The notes beneath the pieces were generated by a model, which was not told the DNA's origin, searched no databases, and saw only the letters and a list, made by a program, of their open reading frames with translations. A stretch of DNA of 64,000 nt from assembly GCF_019974155.1 (NCBI RefSeq), contig NZ_AP025158.1, forward strand, positions 620,001 through 684,000, read 5' to 3'. Shown here one piece after another: positions 47,669-55,173 of the stretch; the first letter of the stretch is position 1, and every line of letters starts with the position of its first letter. The position numbers were made by a program, and so were the translations under genes. Source of the stretch: Thermus thermophilus (GTDB taxonomy: Bacteria > Deinococcota > Deinococci > Deinococcales > Thermaceae).

Positions 47669-48321
47669 TCCGCATCGCCTTTCCCGGCTTTGAGGGGACC
47701 CCGGAGGCCCTGAGGGAGGCCCTGAGGCGGGGCCGCCTTTCCCCCAGGGCCATCCCCGTCCTCGCCGTGGTGGAGCAGGCCCTGGCCCAGGTGCCGGAGG
47801 ACCTCCGGGCGAAAAGCGAGCTCCTCCCCCTCCTCGCCGAGCTTCTGGTGCTGAAGCTCTCCCCGGAAAGGGCCCTCCTCCCCAAGGAGGAAGGGGAGGA
47901 GGCCCCCCTGGTCCAGGTCCTCGTGGACCTCTCCGAGATGGTGGCCTTCCTCGAGGCCCGCTTGGAGCGGCGGGCGCGGCTTCTCCCCGTGGCCCCGCCC
48001 CCCCTGCCCAGGCCTGTCCTGAGGCTTTCCCCGAAGTCCCTGGCCGAGGCGGCCAAGGGCTTCCGCAGGGCCGTTCTCCGGCTTCCCCGGGAGGCCTTCG
48101 GGGTGCGGGAGGCCTGGGAGCGGCTCAAGGGAGCGATCCGGGGCCGGGTGGCCTTCCAGAGCCTGCCGCTTGCCACCTGGGGCGAGAAGGCGGTGGGCTT
48201 TGCCGCCCTCCTCGAGGCCTTCCGCCTGGGCCGGGTGCGCCTCTTCCAGGAAGCCCCCTTCGCCCCCCTTTACGTGGAGCCCGTGGGGCTCCTGGAAGGG
48301 GACCTGGAGCGCACCGCCTAG
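47665..48321 (+). CDS. scpA: Segregation and condensation protein A (ScpA-like kleisin)
   Basis: 218-residue kleisin subunit expected to bridge the SMC heads. Support: N-terminal IRIAFPGFEGTPEALREALRRGRLSPRAIPVLAVVEQ, the LLPLLAELLVLKLSPERALLP block (the ScpA 'LLELKSRxLLP' region), a variable charged centre, and the C-terminal winged helix VGFAALLEAFRLGRVRLFQEAPFAPLYVEP, typical of ScpA. It is shorter than many ScpAs (about 240-260 aa). GTG start overlaps trpS. No scpB is visible next to it. Confidence 0.85.
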   Translation: MIRIAFPGFEGTPEALREALRRGRLSPRAIPVLAVVEQALAQVPEDLRAKSELLPLLAELLVLKLSPERALLPKEEGEEAPLVQVLVDLSEMVAFLEARLERRARLLPVAPPPLPRPVLRLSPKSLAEAAKGFRRAVLRLPREAFGVREAWERLKGAIRGRVAFQSLPLATWGEKAVGFAALLEAFRLGRVRLFQEAPFAPLYVEPVGLLEGDLERTA

Positions 48322-48343
48322 GGCGGGCGGGTACAATGCCCTT

Positions 48344-48901
48344 ATGGACGAGGCGGCAAGGCCCCTGGAGCTTCTGGACGCCGAGGCCTACTTGGCCCTG
48401 GAGGAAAAGTCCCCCGTGCGCCACGAGCTCGTGGAGGGCGTGCCCTACGCCATGGCGGGGGCAAGCCTTGCCCACAACCGCACCGTGGGCAACCTCTACG
48501 CCCTCCTTAGGCCTGGCGCCTTGGCCAAGGGCTGCCGCATCTACACCGAGACCGTGAAGCTACGGGTCTCTGCCAGGACCTTCTACTACCCCGACCTCAT
48601 GGTGGTCTGCCAAGGGGTTCCGCCCCACACCCACTACGAGGAGGCCCCCTGCCTGGTGGTGGAGGTGGTGTCCGAGGCCACCGAGGCCATAGACCGAAGG
48701 GAGAAGCTCTGGCGCTACCGGGAGCTTCCGAGCCTCGAGGCCTACCTCCTGGTGGACTCCCGGGAGAGGCGGGTGGAGGGCTACTTCCGCCAGGGGGAGG
48801 GCTGGCTCTACCGCCTGTGGGAGGGGGAAGGGGAGGTGGAGGGGCCTTGCCTGGAAGCCCGGTTCCCTCTAGAGGCGATCTACGAAGGGGTGGGGATTTA
48901 G
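48344..48901 (+). CDS. Uma2-family (PD-(D/E)XK nuclease-like) protein, copy 3
   Basis: 185-residue Uma2/DUF820 protein: YLALEEKSPVRHELVEGVPYAMAGASLAHNRTVGNL start, catalytic-like FYYPDLMVVC and CLVVEVVSEATEAIDRREKLWRYRELPSLEAYLLVDS. TACAAT (48332-48337) lies six nt before the ATG at 48344, so it has its own leaderless promoter after scpA. It resembles the copy at 49150 more than the two in the leu operon. Confidence 0.87.
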   Translation: MDEAARPLELLDAEAYLALEEKSPVRHELVEGVPYAMAGASLAHNRTVGNLYALLRPGALAKGCRIYTETVKLRVSARTFYYPDLMVVCQGVPPHTHYEEAPCLVVEVVSEATEAIDRREKLWRYRELPSLEAYLLVDSRERRVEGYFRQGEGWLYRLWEGEGEVEGPCLEARFPLEAIYEGVGI

Positions 48902-49080
48902 GGGGTGCCCCATATCCATTGGCATAGCCGTGCCCGGAGGTGGTAAAAGCGCCGGGGGCTCAATTCGCCCAACTTTCCCAGCAAGGGGCCCTTGTCCACC
49001 ACGGCAAGACGGCTGAGGCGCACCACGCTACTACGCTTGAGGCCAGTTCCGGGGAAATCGGGATCGGTTTCCAGGATCAC
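48898..49080 (-). pseudogene. Truncated MazF/PemK-like toxin (C-terminal part only)
   Basis: A 60-codon frame from GTG 49080: ILETDPDFPGTGLKRSSVV, then RLSRLAVVDKGPLLGKLGELSPRRF and a helical end. This matches the last third of PemK/MazF-like toxins (GLKxxSVVRxxxLxxxDKxxLxxxLGxLSP). The N-terminal SH3-like barrel with the catalytic Arg/Ser is absent, and TGA closes the preceding frame at 49077-49079. That frame (VKIQAIKQEILALLEQMPE, from about 49132) could be the start of an antitoxin, suggesting one deletion removed the antitoxin end and toxin start. The region 48902-49149 holds nothing else I can name. Confidence 0.55.
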
Positions 49081-49149
49081 TCTGGCATTTGTTCCAGCAG
49101 GGCCAGAATCTCTTGCTTTATCGCCTGTATTTTAACCCCGCCTAGGGCA

Positions 49150-49692
49150 CTAGAGCCCGTAATGGGCCTCGGTGAGGTCCAGGTGCCCCTCTAGGCAGGG
49201 GAGGGGAAGCGTGCCTTCCTCGGCTTCCCGGTACACCCAGCCCTCTCCCTCCCGGTAGTAGCCAAAGGCCCGGGGGGTGCGGGAGTCCACCAAGAGGTAG
49301 GCCTGGAGGGTGGGCAGGGCCAGGTATTTACGGAGCTTTTCCCTCCGGTCCGTGGCCTCCGTGGAGTCCGAGAGCACCTCTATCACCAGGCAGGGCTTTT
49401 CCTTGTAGTATTCCCCGGGGTCTTCCTGGCAGACCACCATGAGGTCCGGGTAGTAGACCGTGGCCGCGTCCACCTTGAGCCGCATGTCGCTGGCGTAGAG
49501 GCGGCAGCCCCGCTTCCGGGCCAGGGGGCCAAGGGCCAGGACCAGGTTCACCACTACCCGGTTGTGCCGGTCGCTGGCCCCGGCCATGGCGTGGGGGAAG
49601 CCCTCCACCAGCTCGTGCTTCACCGGGGCTTCCCGCTCCAGGGCCAGGTACTCCTCCAGGGTGAGGGGCCGCACCGCCTTGGCCGCGCCCAT
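49150..49692 (-). CDS. Uma2-family (PD-(D/E)XK nuclease-like) protein, copy 4
   Basis: 180-residue Uma2/DUF820 protein: LTLEEYLALEREAPVKHELVEGFPHAMAGASDRHNRVVVNL, then VYYPDLMVVCQEDPG, CLVIEVLSDSTEATDRREKLRKYLALPTLQAYLLVDS and a C-terminal EGWVYREAEEGTLPLPCLEG. TAAACT (49704-49699, minus) lies six nt before the ATG at 49692, so it is probably leaderless. The 120-nt gap between this gene and the coiled-coil gene (49693-49812) holds this promoter and nothing else recognisable. Confidence 0.87.
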   Translation of the reverse strand: MGAAKAVRPLTLEEYLALEREAPVKHELVEGFPHAMAGASDRHNRVVVNLVLALGPLARKRGCRLYASDMRLKVDAATVYYPDLMVVCQEDPGEYYKEKPCLVIEVLSDSTEATDRREKLRKYLALPTLQAYLLVDSRTPRAFGYYREGEGWVYREAEEGTLPLPCLEGHLDLTEAHYGL

Positions 49693-49812
49693 GAGTAGAG
49701 TTTACCGCTAGAAAAGGCCCTGCTGCATCAGAACTGGCGGCTCCATCTCGGACGCGCAGGGCCAGGCTTCCCAAGGCGTGAGGCCGCTAGAGGGGGTGCT
49801 CGGCCCGGGGGC

Positions 49813-50325
49813 TTAGCGGAGGAAGGTGAGGACGGCCAGGGCCGCCGCCACGGCGGTGAAGTAGAGCATGAGCTTGTTGAAGGCGGTGTTGATCTCCGCC
49901 TTCACCTCCTGGCGGAGGCCCGCCATCTCCTGCCGTAGGCTTTGGATTTCCCCGCGCAGCTCGGTGGTCTCGGCCTTCACTTCCTGCCGCAGGCCGTTGA
50001 ACTTTTCCTCCATCTCGCGGTGCAGGCCTCCGATCTCCGCCTTCACTTCTTGGCGGAGGCTCTGGATCTCTCCTTTGAGCTCCTGCCGGAGGCTTTGGAT
50101 TTCCCCCCTCACTTCCTGGCGGAGGCCGACGAGCTTTTCCTCCACCTCCCGGCGCAGGCTGTTGAGCTTTTCCTCCACCTCCCGGCGCAGGTCCCCGATC
50201 TCCGCCTTGACCTCCTGGCGGAGGAGGTCCACCCGCCCCTCCAGGGAGGCCACCTGGCCCGGGAGGGTGGCCATGACCCCCTCCACGATCCCCTCCAGCT
50301 TGTAGAGGCGCTCCTCCGTGGTCAT
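49813..50325 (-). CDS. Hendecad-repeat coiled-coil protein with C-terminal membrane anchor
   Basis: 170-residue protein. Residues 35-122 are eight consecutive 11-residue repeats of the form LRQEVKAEIGx/LRREVEEKLxx/LRQELKGEIQS, then two 7-residue units (LRGEIQS, LRQEMAG) and a half repeat, giving one long right-handed coiled coil. Residues 146-170 (NKLMLYFTAVAAALAVLTFLR) are a tail anchor. ATG 50325 is chosen over TTG 50334, because TACCTT (50338-50333, minus) gives a seven-nt leaderless spacing. It recalls DUF1640/CCDC90-type stalks, but I do not assign a family. Function unknown. Confidence 0.8.
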   Translation of the reverse strand: MTTEERLYKLEGIVEGVMATLPGQVASLEGRVDLLRQEVKAEIGDLRREVEEKLNSLRREVEEKLVGLRQEVRGEIQSLRQELKGEIQSLRQEVKAEIGGLHREMEEKFNGLRQEVKAETTELRGEIQSLRQEMAGLRQEVKAEINTAFNKLMLYFTAVAAALAVLTFLR

Positions 50326-50401
50326 TGCCCTCAAGGTAGCACAGGTTGGGAGGACACCTCAAAGGGCGCGCCGCCTAACAAAGCCGATAGAGAACCCAGC
50401 G

Positions 50402-51790
50402 TTACCCTGGCTTGTGGACCTTTCTCCAAGCCAGGGCAGCCAAGACAAAGTGCCAGGGTTCCGTCCCGGGGGTGGGGAACCAAGCCAAGTAATAGAGGGC
50501 AAGGGACAGAAGGCCCGTCGCCATGCCCGTTGCCACGGGCGAACGGCTTCTCAACAAGGGGAGCGTTGGATAGAGCAGGAAAAGAGCCCAGAGAACCCCG
50601 TAAGGAAGGCCGTAGGCCAGGGCTTTGTCCAGGTAGGCGTTGTGGGCCTTGTCCCAGTTGCTTAGTCGTTGGAGGGCCAAAAACTCCTTTTGCCCCTCGC
50701 TTCTATGGTATTTGGGAAGCCCCTCCACGTTGTAACGGAGCAGGTACGTTCTGGAAGTGGGGGGGTCGTCCGCCTCCCAGAGGGGTGTTGCGGAGAGAAA
50801 CCTCTCCGGAGGGGGCCAGTCGTACTCTAGCTGATAGAGGCGCAGAAGCTGCTGGAGGGGTACCCGTTCCTCCACCATGGCCCTTTGGAGCCCCAAGGGG
50901 CCCAGCTCCACGAGGAGCGTCTGAGGGTCTTGGGCGAGGAGGGAGAGGCCAATCCTCCACATCTCCAGCCTGGTTTCAAGGGTGCGCGAGGTGGTCAGGT
51001 CCTTCTTCCCAGCGAGGGTGGTGGGCCAGGCGGCGCTGCTTAGGAACGCCAGGGCCAAAGGGGCGAGGGCAGCCGCCCATAGCCGCCTTTCTCTGTGAAG
51101 TGCCGCCAGCAGGCTAAGCCCTGCTACGAGAGCGATGAGGGCGGTGCGGTTGGCGAGGCCTCCCAAGGCCGTGGCAAGGCCCAAGGCGGCGAGGAGCCAG
51201 TAACCCTTCCCCTGCCTTACCCAAAGCCCCAGGGCCAAGGGCACGAGGGGCAGGGCCAGCCCCGCGGCCATCCCGGGGTTGCCTATGGTCCCCGGGGGGA
51301 GCTGCGGGAGGTAGCCCAGGGGGATGGCCAGAGGGTCCAAGCCGCTCCTCTGCCAAAGCCACAGCACGCCTTGGTAGAGGGCAGAGAGCAAAAGGAAAAC
51401 GGGAAGCGCCCTCTCTAGGCAGGGCTCCTTCTCCAGGAGCCCGAGTAGGCCGAGGGCGAAGAGGAGGAGGGCGCTTTGGTAAAGGGGGCCGTCCATCCGG
51501 TTCAGGGGGCCCAGGAGCCAAAAGCTCCCATCCTGGGTGGAGCCGTAGCTCAGGCTGGAGGAGAGGGCCAGCCAGAAGAGCTGGGCAGCCAGGAGGGCCG
51601 CCGCGAGCCTGGGGGCGGGCCTTCGGAGGCCGTAGGGCGCGAGGAGGACCGCCAGTAGGAGCAGGAGGAGGAGCTTGGGCACGTACCAGACCCCTTCCCT
51701 TTCCGCCCAGAGGGAGGGGGGGGAGAGGGCCCAGGGGTAGGCGGCGACCAGGGCGGCGGGCAACCAACAAAAAAGGGGGCGGAACCTCAT
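50402..51790 (-). CDS. Wzy/O-antigen-ligase-like membrane protein, possible pilin glycosyl ligase
   Basis: 462-residue polytopic protein with about eleven hydrophobic segments and one large periplasmic loop (about residues 265-385), ending in the Wzy_C-type block SNWDKAHNAYLDKALAYGLPYGVLWALFLLYP with the conserved His. It lies directly downstream of the major pilin gene in the same direction (GGAG before the ATG), separated only by a hairpin, as pilin O-oligosaccharyltransferases often are. Glycan transfer onto PilA4 is therefore a reasonable inference; O-antigen or S-layer glycan ligation is the alternative. Confidence 0.8.
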   Translation of the reverse strand: MRFRPLFCWLPAALVAAYPWALSPPSLWAEREGVWYVPKLLLLLLLAVLLAPYGLRRPAPRLAAALLAAQLFWLALSSSLSYGSTQDGSFWLLGPLNRMDGPLYQSALLLFALGLLGLLEKEPCLERALPVFLLLSALYQGVLWLWQRSGLDPLAIPLGYLPQLPPGTIGNPGMAAGLALPLVPLALGLWVRQGKGYWLLAALGLATALGGLANRTALIALVAGLSLLAALHRERRLWAAALAPLALAFLSSAAWPTTLAGKKDLTTSRTLETRLEMWRIGLSLLAQDPQTLLVELGPLGLQRAMVEERVPLQQLLRLYQLEYDWPPPERFLSATPLWEADDPPTSRTYLLRYNVEGLPKYHRSEGQKEFLALQRLSNWDKAHNAYLDKALAYGLPYGVLWALFLLYPTLPLLRSRSPVATGMATGLLSLALYYLAWFPTPGTEPWHFVLAALAWRKVHKPG

Positions 51791-51802
51791 CCCATGGGCT
51801 CC

Positions 51803-51843
51803 AAAGGGAAGGCCCGGGCTACTCCCGGCATGTAGCCCGGGCC
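51803..51843 (-). terminator. Terminator/attenuating hairpin between pilA4 and the ligase gene
   Basis: GGCCCGGGCTAC (51811-51822 on plus) and GTAGCCCGGGCC (51832-51843) form a perfect 12-bp stem with a 9-nt loop. On the minus strand it is followed by TTCCCTTT (51810-51803). It would let abundant pilin mRNA end here with partial read-through into the ligase gene. Confidence 0.8.
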
Positions 51844-51853
51844 TTCATAGGCC

Positions 51854-52216
51854 CTAATAGACGGCGGTGAATGTGTTGCCAGTGGTGGATTTCACAGTGA
51901 TGGTGTAACGCCCGTCAGTAGAGCTGTAGGTGATCTTGCACTCCTCAACGCTAGACGGGTAGGTGTCAGGAGCCCCTTCGGCGGTGAGCCAATCCTGCTC
52001 GTTACAATCAGCGTTGTTCAAGTTGGTTGGAGCGGTGCCAGCGGTGTCCGCCGCCGCCACCCAGGTGGCCACCTGCCGGGCGAAGGCCTGCGCCGAAGAC
52101 TCAATGGCCCGCTTACGGGCGTTCAAGACGTTCGGGATCAGCACCGCAGCCAGGATGGCGATGATGGCGATGACGATCAGGAGCTCAATCAGGGTGAAGC
52201 CTTTCGCGTTCCGCAT
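51854..52216 (-). CDS. pilA4: Type IV major pilin (PilA4-like)
   Basis: 120-residue type IVa pilin. Prepilin peptidase site MRNAKG|FTLIELLIVIAIIAIL with Glu at mature position 5 and the conserved hydrophobic helix through LIPNVLNARKRA. The globular part (about 60-120) has two cysteines (C71, C93) for the D-region disulfide and short beta strands ITYSSTDGRYTITVKS. By memory the globular part differs strongly from the HB8/HB27 PilA4, while the N-terminus is identical. A strong TTAGGAGG precedes the ATG. The 52217-52391 stretch upstream must hold its promoter; GATATA/TATAGG near 52245-52255 (minus) is the only -10-like patch I see. Confidence 0.92.
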   Translation of the reverse strand: MRNAKGFTLIELLIVIAIIAILAAVLIPNVLNARKRAIESSAQAFARQVATWVAAADTAGTAPTNLNNADCNEQDWLTAEGAPDTYPSSVEECKITYSSTDGRYTITVKSTTGNTFTAVY

Positions 52217-52381
52217 ACTTCTTTTCCTCCTAAGGTTTCCCGCGCCTATATCTATCGCGCGGCCATGAGTGCCTGAAGCCGACTTGCCTACCTCTTACCC
52301 AGCCTTGCTTCAACCTTCTTACCCCTTTCTCACCTCCCTTCTGGGGCCATTCTCCCGCTCGCCCCTTGCCCCTGTCAACCC

Positions 52382-53575
52382 CCCCTTTTGGCTGAGCTCT
52401 CATCACTTTCCTCCCCCCAGTTCCTGAAGCAACCTGACCAGCTCCTCCACCACTGCTTCCCTCCAAGGCGGGGGCCCCTGGGCCAGGGCGATCCGGCCCA
52501 GACGGAAGAGGCTTTGCCGCTCGGGATGGGCCAGAAGCCGGGGAAGCCATTCCCTGCCCTGCAAGCGCGCCCCCAGAAGGACCAAGAGCGCCATCCCCAA
52601 GGCCAGAAGCCATAACCACCCCCTGAGGCTCGCCCCCGTCCGCAGCCGATGGCGGTCCAGCCCAAACCCCTGCCCCTTCAGGTCCCTAAACCCCTCTTCA
52701 ATCCACATCCGCCACCCATAGGGCGGCTCCCCCCCAAAAGGGCCCGAATAGGCCAGATACCAGGGATCCCGACCCCCTGGGTACACCAGGAGGGTGACTT
52801 CTACCCCCTCCCCACCGTGTCCGAAAAGGCGGACCTCCTCCCGCAGGGGGTGGACCACACGCCGGTAGCCCTCCTTCAGGGGAAGGCGCTTCCCCCCTTG
52901 GGGTTCCACCTCCCGGTTCTGCCGCAGGCGGATGAGGAAGCCCATGCCCCACCCCTGGAGCTTTCGCATCAGGGAGACCCGGTCAAAGCCGCGGTCCAGG
53001 AGGAAGAGGGGGGTATATCCCAGGTCCTGGACGGCGCGGCCCAGGCGGTGGAGGAACTCCTCCTCCACCCGGTTTTGACTGGGGAAAGGGGAGAGGGGGT
53101 GAAGAGCGAAGGCCACCACCAGGGCCCTTCCCTTGAGGGGAAGGGCGGCCACCAGGGCTTGGTGCCTACCGTCCTCTGTGAAGGTCCAGTCCACGATGAG
53201 GGGGAGGGGGCGGTCTTTGGGGAAACGAGGGACGAGGAGGGGGAGGAGGGCTTCGGTGAGGGCCCAGGGGTCTTGCAGGGTGGGGTGATGGAGGAAGCGC
53301 CAGAGGCGATTGAGGCGGCTTTGGGCCAGGGTGGGGAGGGGGGTTCTGCGGGCGAGGTCGGAGAGGGTGGGGTCCAGGGGGGTAGTGAGGAGGGTGGACA
53401 GGAAGAGGGCGAGGTTGGAGCGGATGGTTTTCCTGAGGGAGGCGAAGACCTTATGGACCCAGAGGGTGATAACTTGGGAAAGGGGGGTGGTGGGCGGCAC
53501 ACCTTACTTACCCCCCTCTTCTCTTCCCTTGTCAAGCCCCAGCCCTCAAAGTGATGAGAGCTCAGCCCCTTTTGG
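52382..53575 (-). mobile_element. IS4-family insertion sequence with terminal repeats and target duplication
   Basis: Element of about 1,174 bp (52392-53565) with perfect 18-bp inverted ends CTGAGCTCTCATCACTTT (52392-52409) and its complement (53548-53565). It is flanked by a 10-bp direct repeat CCCCTTTTGG (52382-52391 and 53566-53575). If the direct repeat is shorter, the two bases GG/CC belong to 20-bp ends. One transposase gene fills it, oriented as the pil genes. The intact ends and duplication indicate a recent insertion between comZ and pilA4. Confidence 0.88.
52403..53500 (-). CDS. IS4-family DDE transposase
   Basis: 365-residue transposase starting at GTG. DDE residues are visible: Asp in LPLIVDWTFTEDGRH, Asp in PLFLLDRGFDRVS, and the IS4 Y-R-E-K type box in WRMWIEEGFRDLKGQGFGLDRHRLR. 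The C-terminal helix region WLWLLALGMALLVLLGARL is also typical. The frame is uninterrupted and the stop falls inside the left inverted repeat, so the copy looks functional. Confidence 0.92.
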   Translation of the reverse strand: MPPTTPLSQVITLWVHKVFASLRKTIRSNLALFLSTLLTTPLDPTLSDLARRTPLPTLAQSRLNRLWRFLHHPTLQDPWALTEALLPLLVPRFPKDRPLPLIVDWTFTEDGRHQALVAALPLKGRALVVAFALHPLSPFPSQNRVEEEFLHRLGRAVQDLGYTPLFLLDRGFDRVSLMRKLQGWGMGFLIRLRQNREVEPQGGKRLPLKEGYRRVVHPLREEVRLFGHGGEGVEVTLLVYPGGRDPWYLAYSGPFGGEPPYGWRMWIEEGFRDLKGQGFGLDRHRLRTGASLRGWLWLLALGMALLVLLGARLQGREWLPRLLAHPERQSLFRLGRIALAQGPPPWREAVVEELVRLLQELGGGK

Positions 53576-53657
53576 GGGGTCATCCTCAGGATGGGGGAAG
53601 GGTGTGAAAGCGGTGTGAAGGCCAGGCCCACCCCACCGCCCGGGGCGGGCCTGGGGA

Positions 53658-55160
53658 TCACCTCCGGCTCAGGACCACGGGCCGGGGGGTGCTGTCGGTC
53701 TGGGTGTTGGGCAGGTCGCTGTTGAGGGCGTTGGAGTTTTGGATGTAGAACTGCCCCCCGCCGTTTCGGATGGTGCCTCCGAGGCTCACCGCTCCGCCGA
53801 TAAAGGCTCCGGTACCGTTGAAGGTGATGGTCCCCCCCGCCCACATGAAGGCGTGGGTGTCCGCCCGGCCGTTGAAGGTGATGTCCCCCTCGCTCACCAC
53901 TAGGAGGGCGCGGTTGTTCAGCAGGTCGGCCCCGCCGTTAAAGTTGAGGGACTGCCTGGAGGCGAGGGTGGAGTCGCCCTTGAAGGCGGCGGCGTTGTTG
54001 AGGTTGACGGTGCCGTTCGCGAAGAACTTGCTGTCCGTGGCCTGCACGTTTCCCAGGTTCAGCCCACCCTGGGCCGCTACCTTGACCCTTTCCAGCGTGG
54101 CGGCGCCGTTCACCTGGAAGGTGCCCCCCACGTAGAAGGTCACGTCGCGGAGCGTGGTGTTGTTGGGAAGGGTGACGTTCCCCTGGACGCAGACCCTGCT
54201 TCCGGAGAAGAGGGGAAGGGCTTGGGCCAGAAGGGCGTTGACGTCATTTCTGGGGGGTGTGACGCCCTTGCTTGCGAGGAAGGCCAGCAGCTCGCCCGCT
54301 TGGCCGGGGTCCAGGGAGGTGAAGGTGTGCTGGCAAAGGCCTTTGGTTTGGGCGTCCTGAAAGGGGCTTGTAACGCGGACCCCTAGGCTCCCCCCTAGGC
54401 TCCCTTGGCTGATCGCGTCCACGTCGGGTCTTTGGATGCGGGTCGCCTGGTCCCAGCGCACGGCTCTGCCCGTGACGGCGTCCAGGCACGTAAGGTTGGG
54501 GTCGGAGGGGATCTGGTACACCGGGCAGACCTGGTACCTGGGCGTGGAGCCGTTGCAGACCACCCTGTTGTTCCCGCTCGCATTGCACTGGGTGCCCGTT
54601 ACCCCTTGTCCCCCCGTGATGGGCGGCGGGTTGACCTGGTTAATCCCGCGGCAGTTACTTCCGTCCTCGTCGCACACCCGGATCTGGCCCGAGAGGTTGG
54701 CGTAGCCTTGGTCGGCGTGGAGCCGGCTTCCCCAGAGGTCCACCCCCCCGTTGATGGTGATGCGCCCGCCGCTAATCCATCCCTGGCCAAACAGGGGGTT
54801 TTGCGCCTGAGTGGGAACGCTCTGGAGGCGCACCATGGCCACGGCGGTGTGCCGGGCGAGGCCCATCTGGCCCTGGCTTTCCACCCGGATCTCGTCCCCC
54901 TGGGGGTTCTGGGGGGTGAGGGTGACCTGGTAGCCTTGGCCCGAGAGGGTTTGGGGTGCGCTTAAGGCCGTTTTGCCGTGGAGGTAGGCCAGGGCGTGGT
55001 CCACGCCCGCCTCCGCCCGCTGGCGGGCCTGGGCCCGGTTCAGGAGGTCACCCCCGGTCTTAAGGTTGCCTAGGGCGCTTTGCACCATGGCCAGGGAGAG
55101 GGCGAGGACCGCCATCATTCCCACGAGGGCCACCACCAGCGCTATGCCTTTTGCGTTCAT
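53658..55160 (-). CDS. comZ: ComZ, DNA-uptake/pilus protein with prepilin-like N-terminus and beta-solenoid
   Basis: 500-residue protein with a class III-like N-terminus MNAKGIALVVALVGMMAVLALSLAMVQSAL resembling PilX/GspK-type minor pilins (no Glu5), followed by a large extracellular region. From about residue 310 on, repeated Asn-rich strands (GGTFQVNGAATLERVKVAAQ, GTVNLNNAAAFKG, GDITFNGRADTHAF, GTITFNGTGAFIGG, GGTIRNGGG) look like a beta-solenoid, as described for Thermus ComZ. Cysteine-rich inserts (CDEDGSNC, CNGSTPRYQVC) lie before it. GGAGG precedes ATG 55160, 13 nt after pilA3. It is required for transformation in Thermus. Confidence 0.9.
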   Translation of the reverse strand: MNAKGIALVVALVGMMAVLALSLAMVQSALGNLKTGGDLLNRAQARQRAEAGVDHALAYLHGKTALSAPQTLSGQGYQVTLTPQNPQGDEIRVESQGQMGLARHTAVAMVRLQSVPTQAQNPLFGQGWISGGRITINGGVDLWGSRLHADQGYANLSGQIRVCDEDGSNCRGINQVNPPPITGGQGVTGTQCNASGNNRVVCNGSTPRYQVCPVYQIPSDPNLTCLDAVTGRAVRWDQATRIQRPDVDAISQGSLGGSLGVRVTSPFQDAQTKGLCQHTFTSLDPGQAGELLAFLASKGVTPPRNDVNALLAQALPLFSGSRVCVQGNVTLPNNTTLRDVTFYVGGTFQVNGAATLERVKVAAQGGLNLGNVQATDSKFFANGTVNLNNAAAFKGDSTLASRQSLNFNGGADLLNNRALLVVSEGDITFNGRADTHAFMWAGGTITFNGTGAFIGGAVSLGGTIRNGGGQFYIQNSNALNSDLPNTQTDSTPRPVVLSRR

Positions 55161-55173
55161 CCCACACCTCCTT

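Noticed and set aside
48902-49149. A full-length MazF/PemK toxin gene
   Set aside because: The frame begins in the C-terminal third and an in-frame stop precedes it; the N-terminal barrel is not encoded in any frame here.
49813-50325. Regular 33-bp repeats considered as a CRISPR-like or minisatellite array
   Set aside because: They are coding hendecads with sequence variation following codon periodicity, and there are no unique spacers.
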